DNA of 44,048 nt from Enterococcus_I eurekensis (GTDB lineage Bacteria; Bacillota; Bacilli; Lactobacillales; Enterococcaceae), in assembly GCF_042654605.1 (NCBI RefSeq), contig NZ_JBHSGT010000006.1:1-44048 (forward strand), in the 5' to 3' direction. A program made the position numbers and the translations under genes. Under the pieces are notes generated by a model that saw only the letters and a list, made by a program, of their open reading frames with translations, had not been told where the DNA came from and did not search any database. The stretch's first letter is position 1, and each line of letters starts with the position of its first letter. This document shows positions 25,994 through 34,979 of the stretch, in pieces.

Positions 25994-26026
25994 ATCATTA
26001 ATGAAAAATAAGGAGAGAAAGAAATT

Positions 26027-27403
26027 ATGAATTCTGACCCCGATAGTCAGTCGATGATCGCGCAGATATTATTATTAGTTTTGTTAACAATGATAAATGC
26101 CTTTCTATCAGCAGCAGAAATTGCCGTTGTTTCTACCAATCGTAATCGCGTAGAACAAAAGGCAGAAGATGGCGACAAATCGTCACAAAAACTTTTGGAA
26201 ATTTTAAATGAACCAACAAATTTTTTATCAACAATCCAAGTAGGGATTACACTCGTTAACATTTTATCTGGGGCGTCTTTAGCCGACAGTTTTGCGAGTC
26301 GTCTAGCACCACTAATTGGTACAAGTGCTGCAGCGCGTAGCATCGCAACATTTATTGTATTAGCAATTTTAACGTATGTCTCAATCGTATTTGGGGAACT
26401 ATACCCTAAACGAATTGCGATGAATAAATCAGAAGAAATTGCCCGTTATACTTCAGGTGTGATTCAATTCCTTGGGGTATTAACGAAGCCATTCGTTTGG
26501 TTACTATCAGCTTCTACTAATTTATTGTCTCGGATTACGCCGATTACTTTCGATGATGCAGATTCTAAAATGACACGTGATGAAATGCGTTACATGTTGG
26601 CAAGTGAAGGCATTCTTGAAGAAGATGAACTTGAAATGTTACAAGGTATTTTTTCTTTAGATACAAAAGTCGCACGTGAAGTCATGGTTCCTAGAACAGA
26701 TGCCTTTATGGTAGACATACAAGGTGATGTGCCGACAATTTTAAACAAAATTTTATCAGAGAACTTTTCACGTATTCCAGTATACAATGAGGATAAGGAT
26801 AAAATAATTGGTGTTTTACATACAAAAACCTTATTAAAAGCCGCTTATGATGTAGGATTTGAAAATTTAAACTTTATGGAAGTTATGCAGGAACCGCTTT
26901 TTGTTCCTGAAACAGTTTTTATTGATGACTTACTTTATGAATTGAAAAAAACACAGAACCAAATGGCAATCTTACTTGATGAGTATGGTGGTGTCGTTGG
27001 GATTGTGACACTTGAAGATTTACTTGAAGAAATCGTCGGTGAAATTGATGATGAATCCGATGAAGTTTCAACATTGTATGAAGTTATTAGTGATCATGAA
27101 TATATTGTTCAAGGTAAGATGTTAATTACTGAATTTAATAGTGAATTTGGTACGAAAATCGATATGCCTGATGTTGATACAATGGCTGGATATTTGATTA
27201 CAGCTTTAGGAACGATTCCAGAACCAGATGAGAAATTAACATTTGATGTTGAAAATATGACATTGGAACCTTTTGAAATTGAAGGCTCACGCGTCATAAA
27301 AATCCGCGTGATGTTTCATGATAATCAAGAGGAAGAAAAAGAGCCTGAAGAAGAAAAACGTTTCTTCCGCAAAGACTCCGATGAAGATGAATCGAAAAAA
27401 TAA
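26027..27403 (+). CDS. CNNM/CBS-domain membrane protein (hemolysin C/CorC type)
   Basis: Integral membrane protein of 458 residues. The N-terminal CNNM (DUF21) domain has about four spans (about 8-180, with NAFLSAAEIAVVSTNRNRVE). Two CBS domains follow (about 205-330, with VMVPRTDAFMVD and LDEYGGVVGIVTLEDLLEEIVGEI), and then a CorC/HlyC C-terminal domain (about 345-430). Bacterial relatives export or sense Mg2+ or Co2+; the old haemolysin label is not a safe function. The C-terminal tail is very acidic and basic (Glu/Lys/Asp), as is common. The start follows AAGGAGAG. A hairpin with a U-run in its leader could give attenuation. Confidence 0.9.
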   Translation: MNSDPDSQSMIAQILLLVLLTMINAFLSAAEIAVVSTNRNRVEQKAEDGDKSSQKLLEILNEPTNFLSTIQVGITLVNILSGASLADSFASRLAPLIGTSAAARSIATFIVLAILTYVSIVFGELYPKRIAMNKSEEIARYTSGVIQFLGVLTKPFVWLLSASTNLLSRITPITFDDADSKMTRDEMRYMLASEGILEEDELEMLQGIFSLDTKVAREVMVPRTDAFMVDIQGDVPTILNKILSENFSRIPVYNEDKDKIIGVLHTKTLLKAAYDVGFENLNFMEVMQEPLFVPETVFIDDLLYELKKTQNQMAILLDEYGGVVGIVTLEDLLEEIVGEIDDESDEVSTLYEVISDHEYIVQGKMLITEFNSEFGTKIDMPDVDTMAGYLITALGTIPEPDEKLTFDVENMTLEPFEIEGSRVIKIRVMFHDNQEEEKEPEEEKRFFRKDSDEDESKK

Positions 27404-27404
27404 C

Positions 27405-27445
27405 GAAGGGGAGTTGTGACAATCATTGTCGCGACTCCTTCTTTT
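27405..27445 (+). terminator. Intrinsic terminator after the CNNM gene
   Basis: AGTTGTGACA pairs with TGTCGCGACT (G-U pairs), extended by GAAGG/CCTTC with a small bulge (arms 27405-27421 and 27427-27441). Only four T follow. Confidence 0.65.
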
Positions 27446-27567
27446 CTGAATAAATTAGTCAATAACCTTTTTCTATCATGGAATCCATGGTAAACTGTTC
27501 TAGTTGACTAAGAACGAATCGAAGTTTAGGTGATGATTTTATCACAAAGAAAGGAATACTTATATAT

Positions 27568-29148
27568 ATGAATAATCCGAATTTAAAAGAACAAGTTGAA
27601 AGTCGTCGTACCTTTGCGATCATTTCCCATCCGGATGCTGGTAAAACGACAATTACTGAACAATTACTCCTTTTTGGAGGCGCAATCCGTCAAGCCGGAA
27701 CTGTTAAAGGAAAAAAAACCGGTAACTTTGCTAAGTCTGACTGGATGGAAATTGAAAAACAACGTGGGATTTCGGTTACGAGTTCCGTTATGCAATTTGA
27801 TTATGATGGCAAACGTGTGAACATTTTAGATACCCCAGGACATGAAGACTTCTCGGAAGATACATATCGGACGTTGATGGCGGTTGATAGTGCGGTCATG
27901 GTTGTTGATAGTGCCAAAGGGATTGAAGCTCAAACAAAGAAACTTTTCCAAGTCGTTAAACGACGCGGAATTCCAATTTTTACTTTTATTAATAAATTAG
28001 ACCGTGATGGTCGCGAGCCGTTAGAGCTATTAGAAGAGCTTGAAGAAGTTTTAGGGATTGAATCCTTTCCGATGAACTGGCCTTTAGGAATGGGAAAAGG
28101 TTTAGAAGGAATTTATGATATCCACAATAAACGTGTAGAATTTTATCGACCTGAAAAATATGACAATCAAAAATACATTGACTTAGATGAAAATGGCGAA
28201 ATTCCAGCAGATCACCCATTACGAAACAATAGTATTTACAATCAAGTTTTAGAAGAAGTTGAATTAGTGACAGAAGCTGGCGATGAATTTGACCCAGAGA
28301 AAGTATCTCGTGGCCAACAAACGCCCGTCTTCTTTGGTTCAGCATTAACCAACTTCGGTGTGCAAACTTTCTTAGAAACATTTTTACAGTATGCACATGC
28401 GCCTTACGATCATGAAACAAAAGATGGGGAATTAGTGAGTCCTTATGAAGAAGAGTTTTCAGGATTTGTCTTCAAAATCCAAGCAAATATGAATCCAGCC
28501 CATCGTGACCGGATTGCTTTTGTTCGTGTATGTTCAGGAACCTTTGAACGCGGTATGGACGTAACCTTAGAACGGACAAAGAAAAAAATGAAACTTAGTA
28601 ACGTGACGCAATTCATGGCTGATTCACGTGAAAATGTCGAAGAAGCAGTTGCCGGTGATATTATTGGTGTCTATGATACTGGTAATTATCAAATTGGTGA
28701 TACGATTTATGAAGGGAAAAAAGCCGTTGCTTATGAAGACCTTCCTTCATTTACACCAGAACTATTTATGAAAGTTGCCGCTAAAAACGTGATGAAACAA
28801 AAATCATTCCATAAAGGAATTCTCCAATTGGTACAAGAGGGTGCAATCCAGTTATACAAAACATACTTGACTGAAGAATATATTCTAGGTGCCGTAGGAC
28901 AATTACAGTTTGAAGTTTTCCAACATCGGATGTTAAATGAATATAACTCTGAAATCGTTATGACACCAATGGGAAGTAAAATCGCTCGCTGGATTGAACC
29001 AGAAGATCTAGATGAAAAAATGAGTTCAAGCCGTAACATCTTAGCGCGTGACCGTTTTGATCAACCATTATTCTTGTTTGAAAATCAATTTGCCGAACGT
29101 TGGTTTGCTGATAAATATCCAAATGTGAAATTGAAACAATTGATGTAA
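27568..29148 (+). CDS. prfC: Peptide chain release factor 3
   Basis: Translational GTPase that removes RF1 and RF2 from the ribosome after peptide release. It has 526 residues. The P-loop is ISHPDAGKTTITEQ (about 19-32), switch II is DTPGHEDFSEDTY, and the G4 motif is FINKLDRDGREP. Domains II and III follow, with the RF3-specific C-terminus VGQLQFEVFQHRM. This distinguishes it from EF-G and from ribosomal-protection proteins. The start follows AAAGGAA with a rather long spacer. A strong terminator closes it. It is monocistronic, and no defect is seen. Confidence 0.96.
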   Translation: MNNPNLKEQVESRRTFAIISHPDAGKTTITEQLLLFGGAIRQAGTVKGKKTGNFAKSDWMEIEKQRGISVTSSVMQFDYDGKRVNILDTPGHEDFSEDTYRTLMAVDSAVMVVDSAKGIEAQTKKLFQVVKRRGIPIFTFINKLDRDGREPLELLEELEEVLGIESFPMNWPLGMGKGLEGIYDIHNKRVEFYRPEKYDNQKYIDLDENGEIPADHPLRNNSIYNQVLEEVELVTEAGDEFDPEKVSRGQQTPVFFGSALTNFGVQTFLETFLQYAHAPYDHETKDGELVSPYEEEFSGFVFKIQANMNPAHRDRIAFVRVCSGTFERGMDVTLERTKKKMKLSNVTQFMADSRENVEEAVAGDIIGVYDTGNYQIGDTIYEGKKAVAYEDLPSFTPELFMKVAAKNVMKQKSFHKGILQLVQEGAIQLYKTYLTEEYILGAVGQLQFEVFQHRMLNEYNSEIVMTPMGSKIARWIEPEDLDEKMSSSRNILARDRFDQPLFLFENQFAERWFADKYPNVKLKQLM

Positions 29149-29164
29149 AAATAACACAGAGGTT

Positions 29165-29219
29165 AAATCAAACAATCACTTCGTATGCCTAACATATGAA
29201 GTGATTGTTTGATTTTTTT
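29165..29219 (+). terminator. Intrinsic terminator after prfC
   Basis: A 23-bp nearly perfect inverted repeat (29165-29187 and 29193-29215) with a 5-base loop and a T-run. Confidence 0.92.
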
Positions 29220-29263
29220 GTAATGACTAGATCTAAATAGGTATAGGATGTTGCGCTTACATT

Positions 29264-29272
29264 TGGTATAAT
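29264..29272 (+). promoter_or_regulatory. Extended -10 promoter of the unknown membrane-protein pair
   Basis: TGG-TATAAT, a perfect extended -10, about 70 bases before the 29340 gene. No convincing -35. Confidence 0.6.
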
Positions 29273-29339
29273 AATCTAGAAAACATTATAATAATTTATT
29301 GATTTTAAATAATAAACTGGAAAAGGAGTTAGTCAAATC

Positions 29340-30194
29340 ATGGATTATGGGAATCCTGAAATAAAAGAGCACAGTAATAGTCGAAGCAATCATAAAAAAA
29401 ATGAAAAGAAATCAAAAGAGTCGACGAACGTCAATAAACTAGTGACAGGATTATCAAAAATGACGATAGGCAAATTTAAAGCTTATGCGATCATTGTGGC
29501 ATCAGTACCGGTCATTGTAGCAGCCGTTTGGTTCATAGGAATACCCGCTTTTTCATCAATGTTTTATAGATTATCTCCTTGGTCTCAACAGACTAGTGAA
29601 ATTGCGGCAAAAAACAATATCCGTGATGCGTATTCGGCAATTATCGGGACGGATGTGGGGCTAGTTTCTCAAAAAGGAATTGTTAAGTGGTTTAGTAGTA
29701 AAGAGGCGAAGGAAGTTGACATTTTTATTCCCAAGTTGATTAATTACTCGGGTCTATTTGATGATGATAGTCGTCGTGAGGAATTGAAAAATACGTTTGA
29801 AGAATCAATTAATTCGGACGTTATGAAAGAATCAGCTGTTTATTATCGGATTTTTTACGATGGTAGTACGCTTGGTCAATGGAAAAATGGTGAAAAAGTT
29901 AGCAGCTATAAAGATTTGAAAACGGCGGATAAAACGGCAATTATGAAAGATCTACGTCTAAAACTTCGAACCGAAGAAGCGATTGAATTTAAGAACTGGG
30001 AGAAAAAGAACGAGCTTGAATCCGTCAGTTTTGAATTTGAACCGAGTAGTAATAGTGTCAATGTTCAAGGAATTTTTGAAAGTGATGGTACATTGTGGTT
30101 ATCACCAGATTATAAATTGTCTGCTAAGTATCAATATGAGGATGGTTCTTGGAAATTGGCAAATAGTAGTTTGAAAGTTGATAAGGTGAAGTAA
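29340..30194 (+). CDS. Unrecognised single-pass membrane protein, 284 residues
   Basis: I do not recognise the family. Residues 1-40 are polar and basic (many Lys, Asn and Ser) and would be cytoplasmic. One hydrophobic span lies at about 50-75 (AYAIIVASVPVIVAAVWFIG). The remaining 200 residues are soluble and presumably outside: an alpha/beta region containing NIRDAYSAIIGTDVGLVSQKG, then FYDGSTLGQWKNGEKVSSYKDL, and a C-terminal beta-rich part with FEFEPSSNSVNVQGIF and YQYEDGSWKLANSSLKV, which resembles the repeated strands of lipocalin- or NTF2-like extracytoplasmic domains. The ribosome site AAAGGAG precedes ATG 29340. It overlaps the next gene by one base (TAATG), and the two form a closed unit with their own promoter and terminator. 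Confidence 0.8.
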   Translation: MDYGNPEIKEHSNSRSNHKKNEKKSKESTNVNKLVTGLSKMTIGKFKAYAIIVASVPVIVAAVWFIGIPAFSSMFYRLSPWSQQTSEIAAKNNIRDAYSAIIGTDVGLVSQKGIVKWFSSKEAKEVDIFIPKLINYSGLFDDDSRREELKNTFEESINSDVMKESAVYYRIFYDGSTLGQWKNGEKVSSYKDLKTADKTAIMKDLRLKLRTEEAIEFKNWEKKNELESVSFEFEPSSNSVNVQGIFESDGTLWLSPDYKLSAKYQYEDGSWKLANSSLKVDKVK

Positions 30195-30625
30195 TGGAGA
30201 AAGACAATAAATGGGGAATAAGATTATTCATAGCGCTGACTGTGGGATGTGCTGCTTCTGCTTTTTTGGGTTATCGGGAGTACAGTCAAAAAGAAATCAT
30301 GAAGCAAGAATTGAATCTCAATGGTTTGTTTATTAATATTAAAGGTGTCGAGATTGATACGACTAATGGCGAATTTTTTTCGGAAAAACCATATAAAGAT
30401 ATTACAATCAAGATCCCTTCAATCGCATCTACAGGTGATGATGCCACGAAAGAAAATGATGACCAAGTCAATCAAATATTGGATCGCGAGAAACTAGACA
30501 AAGGTTTTTCTACATGGCTGGTTAATACTTTCGATCAAGATTTTGCCTCAATCTATACTGATAAGGTTCAAGTTTGGTATCGAGATCACAAAATTATTGA
30601 TTTTTCGAGCTACGACGAGAAATAG
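30194..30625 (+). CDS. Unrecognised small membrane-anchored protein, 143 residues
   Basis: No family is recognised. A short cytoplasmic start (MEKDNKWG) leads into one span (about 9-26, IRLFIALTVGCAASAFLG), followed by an outside domain of about 115 residues rich in Asp and Lys with beta-like stretches (LFINIKGVEIDTTNG, YKDITIKIPSIAST) and a C-terminal VQVWYRDHKIIDFSSY. The Cys in the span lacks a lipobox context, so it is not a clear lipoprotein. It is translationally coupled to the larger membrane protein upstream (one-base overlap). The same layout (one span plus an extracytoplasmic domain) in both suggests the products act together at the cell surface. Confidence 0.78.
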   Translation: MEKDNKWGIRLFIALTVGCAASAFLGYREYSQKEIMKQELNLNGLFINIKGVEIDTTNGEFFSEKPYKDITIKIPSIASTGDDATKENDDQVNQILDREKLDKGFSTWLVNTFDQDFASIYTDKVQVWYRDHKIIDFSSYDEK

Positions 30626-30634
30626 AAGTTGTTC

Positions 30635-30666
30635 AATCTACAAGGATTTTTTCTTGTAGATTTTTT
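30635..30666 (+). terminator. Intrinsic terminator after the unknown pair
   Basis: AATCTACAAG (30635-30644) with CTTGTAGATT (30653-30662), an 8-base loop and a T-run. Confidence 0.85.
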
Positions 30667-30709
30667 GATGCTTGCGTTAAACTTTTGCTCAAACGAAAAA
30701 ATGATTTTA

Positions 30710-30718
30710 TGCTATGAT
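30710..30718 (+). promoter_or_regulatory. Extended -10 promoter of the mtl paralogue operon
   Basis: TGC-TATGAT. The ATG at 30714 is part of this -10, which is why that ATG cannot be the start of the next gene if the promoter is real. Confidence 0.5.
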
Positions 30719-30746
30719 AAACAGAGTGAATAAAGGGGTGAACGTC

Positions 30747-32438
30747 TTGTCTAGAAAATTATCAGAAATCATTCCTAAAAATAATTGGCCAGGCTTAAGG
30801 AAAGTTGGTCATCAACTTAGTCAGATGTTAATGCCTCACTTAAGTATTTTTATCGCTTTGGCTTTAATGAACTTGATTGCAAGTTTTGGATTTGAAGCGC
30901 TACGTGTTTTTTTGGATTCATTGGAATATGCATTAATTTCCTATTTATTACCGCTTTTAATTGGTTATACCGGGGGAAAACAAATTGAGCCTAAACGCGG
31001 AGGCACAATTGCTGGAATTGCCACCATCGGGATGATTTTAGGGACGAATAGTCCACAAATTATCGGAGCCATGATTGTTGGACCACTTTCGGTGTGGAGT
31101 TATGTTTCAATCAGAAAACATTGCTTACAAGCATTTAAAGACGGTTATGAAATGCTAGTAACGAATATTGTCGCTGGGGTGATGGGGGCTATTTGGTGTT
31201 TAGTTGCGCTCTTTTTTATTTCACCGATTATCAATACTTTGATGGAAAGAATCGCCATTTTAATTACAGAACTTATTCATCTCAATTTATTACCCTTGGT
31301 GAGTTTTGTCATCGAACCTTTAAAAATTTTCTTTTTTAATAATACGATTAATCATGGTGTCTTAACACCGATTGGTTTATCAATGGTTGAAAAAACGGGG
31401 CAATCGATTTTATTTTTACTGGAAACAAATCCAGGTCCGGGATTAGGTGTTTTGCTTGCTTATTATCGTTATGGTAAAAAGAAAGCGCAAACAGGTGGAG
31501 CGGCTTTGATTCATTTAATCGGTGGCATTCATGAAGTTTATTTTCCTTATGTGTTAATGGAACCGCGTCTTTTTATCGCGATTATTTGTAGTGGAATGAC
31601 GGGAACGGCCATTTTTAATTGGTTTAATGTTGGTTTGAAAAACCCAATTTCACCAGGATCGCTGATTTTAATGGTTGCCAGTACACCAGTTAAAGAATTA
31701 TTTGGATTGTTTTTAGGAATAACGCTCAGCACGTTTGTTTCTTTTGCGGTTGCACAATTTTTCTTAAAGCAAAAAAAATGGGAGGAATCCGATTTGAATT
31801 TTGAAGAGTTACCAGTTAGACGTAATCAAGAAATTACCCGAATAATCGTCGCGTGTGATGCCGGAATTGGCTCAAGTGCTATGGGTGCTAGCCTTTTAAG
31901 AAGAAGCTTAGAACAAGAGGGGAGCAAATTGATAGTTGATTACCAATCGGTTTATACGTTAGAAAATCGTCAAGATACATTAGTCGTCGTTCACCCACAA
32001 TTAAAACAAATTGCTGAAAAAAAAGTGCCGGCAACGCAAATTATCACAATTGAAAATTTTTTAGAAACGAAAATACTTCATCAACGTGTAAAAGAGGCTT
32101 TGGGTATTTCAAAAAGAATCGAGACAACGAGCTATCAAGTGAGTCAACAAGGTGCACTCCTTCCGAAAATTGTTTTTCTTTATGCTAATCAGATGAGAGG
32201 TTCGCAAACAATGGCGATTGAGTTGTGGTCCCAAAAAGCGCAACACTATCAAAGAATCTTTGATTTTCAAAAAGAGGCGATTCAAACGTTGAATCCTAAT
32301 CGTGAAACGATTTATGTACTAAGTCAAAGTCTAATGGAAAAATATCCAGAACTGAGCAACCTTGCACAAAAAATAGTAGTCGCCGATATCTTACAGGTGG
32401 CAGACTTTGAAACTTTATTAGAGAAGGGGGAAATTTAA
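30747..32438 (+). CDS. Mannitol-type PTS EIICB component, paralogue of MtlA
   Basis: Sugar permease of the phosphotransferase system, mannitol family, 563 residues. The EIIC domain (about 1-335) has the family marks IGYTGGKQIEPKRGG, NNTINHGVLTPIG and GGIHEVYFPYVLMEP. The EIIB domain has the phosphorylated Cys370 in VACDAGIGSSAMGAS. A further C-terminal domain (about 475-563) looks like a second EIIB copy in which Tyr479 stands at the Cys position (VFLYANQMRGSQTM). The start TTG at 30747 follows AAAGGGGTG. It overlaps mtlR by one base. Together with the EIIA at 34485 it would form a second permease next to mtlA-mtlF; the sugar may be mannitol or a close polyol. Confidence 0.85.
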   Translation: MSRKLSEIIPKNNWPGLRKVGHQLSQMLMPHLSIFIALALMNLIASFGFEALRVFLDSLEYALISYLLPLLIGYTGGKQIEPKRGGTIAGIATIGMILGTNSPQIIGAMIVGPLSVWSYVSIRKHCLQAFKDGYEMLVTNIVAGVMGAIWCLVALFFISPIINTLMERIAILITELIHLNLLPLVSFVIEPLKIFFFNNTINHGVLTPIGLSMVEKTGQSILFLLETNPGPGLGVLLAYYRYGKKKAQTGGAALIHLIGGIHEVYFPYVLMEPRLFIAIICSGMTGTAIFNWFNVGLKNPISPGSLILMVASTPVKELFGLFLGITLSTFVSFAVAQFFLKQKKWEESDLNFEELPVRRNQEITRIIVACDAGIGSSAMGASLLRRSLEQEGSKLIVDYQSVYTLENRQDTLVVVHPQLKQIAEKKVPATQIITIENFLETKILHQRVKEALGISKRIETTSYQVSQQGALLPKIVFLYANQMRGSQTMAIELWSQKAQHYQRIFDFQKEAIQTLNPNRETIYVLSQSLMEKYPELSNLAQKIVVADILQVADFETLLEKGEI

Positions 32439-34471
32439 TGTTCTTGTCTCCTAGAGAAAAGGAATTATTGACGGAATTGGTTAATCAACCAAATGGGGTA
32501 TCGATTAATCAAATGATTTCTTTATTAAAAGTTAGCAAACGAACAGTTTATCGTGAAATTGAAAATTTAAGTGAAACGTTAAATAAAATTGATGCCCATT
32601 TAAATAAAATTGGTCGAGGGAAATATCAATTATTAACTGATGAGGAAGGACTACGCAAGATTCATCAAGCATTACAGGTGGAAAATTGGTTGGAAATCCC
32701 AACTGATCAACGACAACGTTTGATTTTATTTGAATTATTATTAACCGAAGAACCGATTAGCTTGAACTATTTTTTAGAAAGTTATTTGATTAGCAATACA
32801 ACTTTTTATTCGGATATTAAACAATTAGAGGCTCGTTTAATAAAATCCCCACTTAAAATTATCCGTAGTTTAGGTTATGAAATCGAAGGATCGGAAAAAT
32901 ACCGTCGATTGTTAATGGCAAGTATTTTGGAATTGGAAATTAGCGAGTATCAATTTTTTCATTATGAAGTATCAACGGCGAAGCAAAATATCTTTTTATC
33001 TTTCTTAAATCAATCACATATAGTCTATGTTCGGGAACTGCTTTTAGAAGAATTAAAAGTAGCCATCCCTCAACTCAGTGATCGTAAATTAGCGCATTTA
33101 TCATTTGTCCTGATTTTGACGATTCATCGCGTTAAAAAAGAACATTTGATTGTTGAAGAGGCTTATTTAGAAGCCTTAAATAAAGAGATGCTAAATAGTA
33201 GTAAGCGAATTTTTGCTAAGTTGGCGATGGAGACGAAGCAATTATATCCAGTCAATGAAATTGTTTTCTTCGCAAGTTTGTTGAGTAATTTTGGTAATTC
33301 TTTTGAAGAAGATTTTTTTGAAGAAAACTTTGATACGGAATTAGCCTATCAAATTAAGCAATTGATTGAAGAGGTCAGTCGTGAAACGGAAGTTGATTTT
33401 TTTGAGGATTCACATTTGTATAAAATGTTATTGACCCATTTGTCTGGAATTTTTTCACGGGTTATTTTAGAAGAAGAGACAATAACGAATCCGATTTTGG
33501 AACGGATTATGCAACAGTATGAGGAAGTGGCTAGAGGAATTCGTATTTCTTTACCAAAAGTCTTTCCTGATTTGAAAATTTCTGAGGAAGAAATTGCTTA
33601 TATGGTTTTACATTTTGCCAATTCACTGGAACGCAGTCCGAAAACGATTGCCATCGATATTGCAGGCTTCTCACCAAGTGGATTAGCATCAACAAGTATG
33701 TTAGAGATGAAATTACGTTGTTACTTCCCTTTTGTTGATCAAATTCACTTTTTTAGTTTGGCAGATTTAGGAACGGTCGACTTAGAAAATGATTATGACC
33801 TTGTTGTTTCGACGGCTTTGTTAGCCGGTTATAGTGGGAAATATCAGCTTGTATCGCCGTTGTTATTAGAAGATGAAGTCAATCAACTAAAAGAAGAATT
33901 CAAAAAGATTAGTCGCAAGCAAAAACGTGGGCGAGTAAGGCGGAGCGTGAAGGATATACAGCGACCAACTTATGAAGAAGTTCGTGATTTTATGGATGAT
34001 GTCAACGAACTGTTGGGTTTGTTTTTTCTCACATCAATCGATAATCAAGCATCGATTGAAAATATTATCGAACAAAGTGTCGCGGTATTACCAATTGAAA
34101 TAGTCAATAATCGAGAAAAAATTATTGCTAAGTTAAGTAAACGACTGAAACAATCACCGGTGGGGATACCTGGCACAGAAATGGCTTTATTTCATGCTGC
34201 CACAAGTGGTATTAAGTTTCCCATTTTTTGTATCATTGATTTAGAGCAACCAGTTACTATTTTAGGGATGGATCGACAAGAGATGAATTTACAGCGAGTG
34301 TTACTCATGTTGGCACCAAAAGAATTAACGGCAACTGAAAGTCAACTCCTTGGGAAAATAAGTGGTTCAATTATTATGAATGATCTGTATACTGAGATTT
34401 TTCGCTCAGGAAATCAAGCGATTGTCTATCAATTACTTTCTTCGTTGTTAGTCGAAGAGATGAAAGCTTAG
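32438..34471 (+). CDS. mtlR: Mannitol operon transcriptional activator MtlR
   Basis: PRD-containing activator, 677 residues. N-terminal helix-turn-helix (VSINQMISLLKVSKRTVYREI, about 16-36), a second DNA-binding region, PRD1 (about 190-300, IPQLSDRKLAHLSFVLILTIHR), PRD2 (about 305-400, KISEEEIAYMVLHFANSLER), an EIIB-like domain (about 403-490) and an EIIA-like domain (about 530-677, with His586 in MALFHAATSG). In Bacillus subtilis MtlR, phosphorylation of PRD2 by HPr activates and phosphorylation of the EIIB-like Cys419 inhibits. Here the equivalent position appears to be Ser412 (GFSPSGLASTSML), so that inhibitory branch may be missing. It is coupled to the EIICB gene before it and followed by an EIIA gene. 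Confidence 0.92.
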   Translation: MFLSPREKELLTELVNQPNGVSINQMISLLKVSKRTVYREIENLSETLNKIDAHLNKIGRGKYQLLTDEEGLRKIHQALQVENWLEIPTDQRQRLILFELLLTEEPISLNYFLESYLISNTTFYSDIKQLEARLIKSPLKIIRSLGYEIEGSEKYRRLLMASILELEISEYQFFHYEVSTAKQNIFLSFLNQSHIVYVRELLLEELKVAIPQLSDRKLAHLSFVLILTIHRVKKEHLIVEEAYLEALNKEMLNSSKRIFAKLAMETKQLYPVNEIVFFASLLSNFGNSFEEDFFEENFDTELAYQIKQLIEEVSRETEVDFFEDSHLYKMLLTHLSGIFSRVILEEETITNPILERIMQQYEEVARGIRISLPKVFPDLKISEEEIAYMVLHFANSLERSPKTIAIDIAGFSPSGLASTSMLEMKLRCYFPFVDQIHFFSLADLGTVDLENDYDLVVSTALLAGYSGKYQLVSPLLLEDEVNQLKEEFKKISRKQKRGRVRRSVKDIQRPTYEEVRDFMDDVNELLGLFFLTSIDNQASIENIIEQSVAVLPIEIVNNREKIIAKLSKRLKQSPVGIPGTEMALFHAATSGIKFPIFCIIDLEQPVTILGMDRQEMNLQRVLLMLAPKELTATESQLLGKISGSIIMNDLYTEIFRSGNQAIVYQLLSSLLVEEMKA

Positions 34472-34484
34472 AGGAGGGTGTCTT

Positions 34485-34919
34485 ATGTGGCAGTTTAGTG
34501 AAGCCGATATTTTTTTAAATCAATCGTTTCGATCAGCGACGGAAGCCATTGCCTATGCGGGTGAACAATTAGTACAACGTGGTTACGTAACGAGTAATTA
34601 TATTGAGGCAATGAAGCAACGTCATCGACAAGTCAGTGTCTATATTGGCAATTTTGTGGCTTTGCCACATGCGGATGATCAAGAAGGAAATATCTTAAAA
34701 GAAGGTATCGTGATCATTCAAGTGCCAGATGGTGTTGATTTTGGAACGAAAGACAAAAGACAACTTGCGACAATTATTGTGGCTGTTTCGTTAAAAAAAT
34801 GGACACAGTTGACTGTCCTACAAGAATTGGCTTTATTCTTTTCGGAGATTGAAAATGTCCGAAAAATGAGCGATGCAACAGAAAAGTCAACCGTTCTAGC
34901 AATGTTAGAAAACAAATAA
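34485..34919 (+). CDS. Mannitol-type PTS EIIA component, first copy
   Basis: Cytosolic phosphocarrier, 144 residues, that takes phosphate from HPr and passes it to EIIB. The active His62 lies in GNFVALPHADD, the family pattern. The start follows GAGGAGGG. It is the last gene of the EIICB-mtlR-EIIA operon and is similar to the EIIA at 36861 (IGNFVALPHAD against MGNFIAIPHGT, and VIIQVPDGVDFGT against CIVQVPEGVNFGT). The two are paralogues, so the locus arose at least partly by duplication. It may serve the EIICB at 30747 or phosphorylate MtlR's partner. Confidence 0.9.
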   Translation: MWQFSEADIFLNQSFRSATEAIAYAGEQLVQRGYVTSNYIEAMKQRHRQVSVYIGNFVALPHADDQEGNILKEGIVIIQVPDGVDFGTKDKRQLATIIVAVSLKKWTQLTVLQELALFFSEIENVRKMSDATEKSTVLAMLENK

Positions 34920-34935
34920 TTAAACAAGAGATTTG

Positions 34936-34976
34936 AAGCGCCTTAAGTGTCAGTGATGATGCTTAAGGCGCTTTTT
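34936..34976 (+). terminator. Intrinsic terminator after the first mtl operon
   Basis: A perfect 11-bp stem (AGCGCCTTAAG 34937-34947 with 34962-34972), a 14-base loop and a T-run. Confidence 0.9.
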
Positions 34977-34979
34977 AGT

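Noticed and set aside
26047..26343. Minus-strand frame inside the CNNM gene, and similar antisense frames in tsf, clpE and polC
   Set aside because: These are shadows of real genes; they lack ribosome sites and follow the codon structure of the opposite strand.
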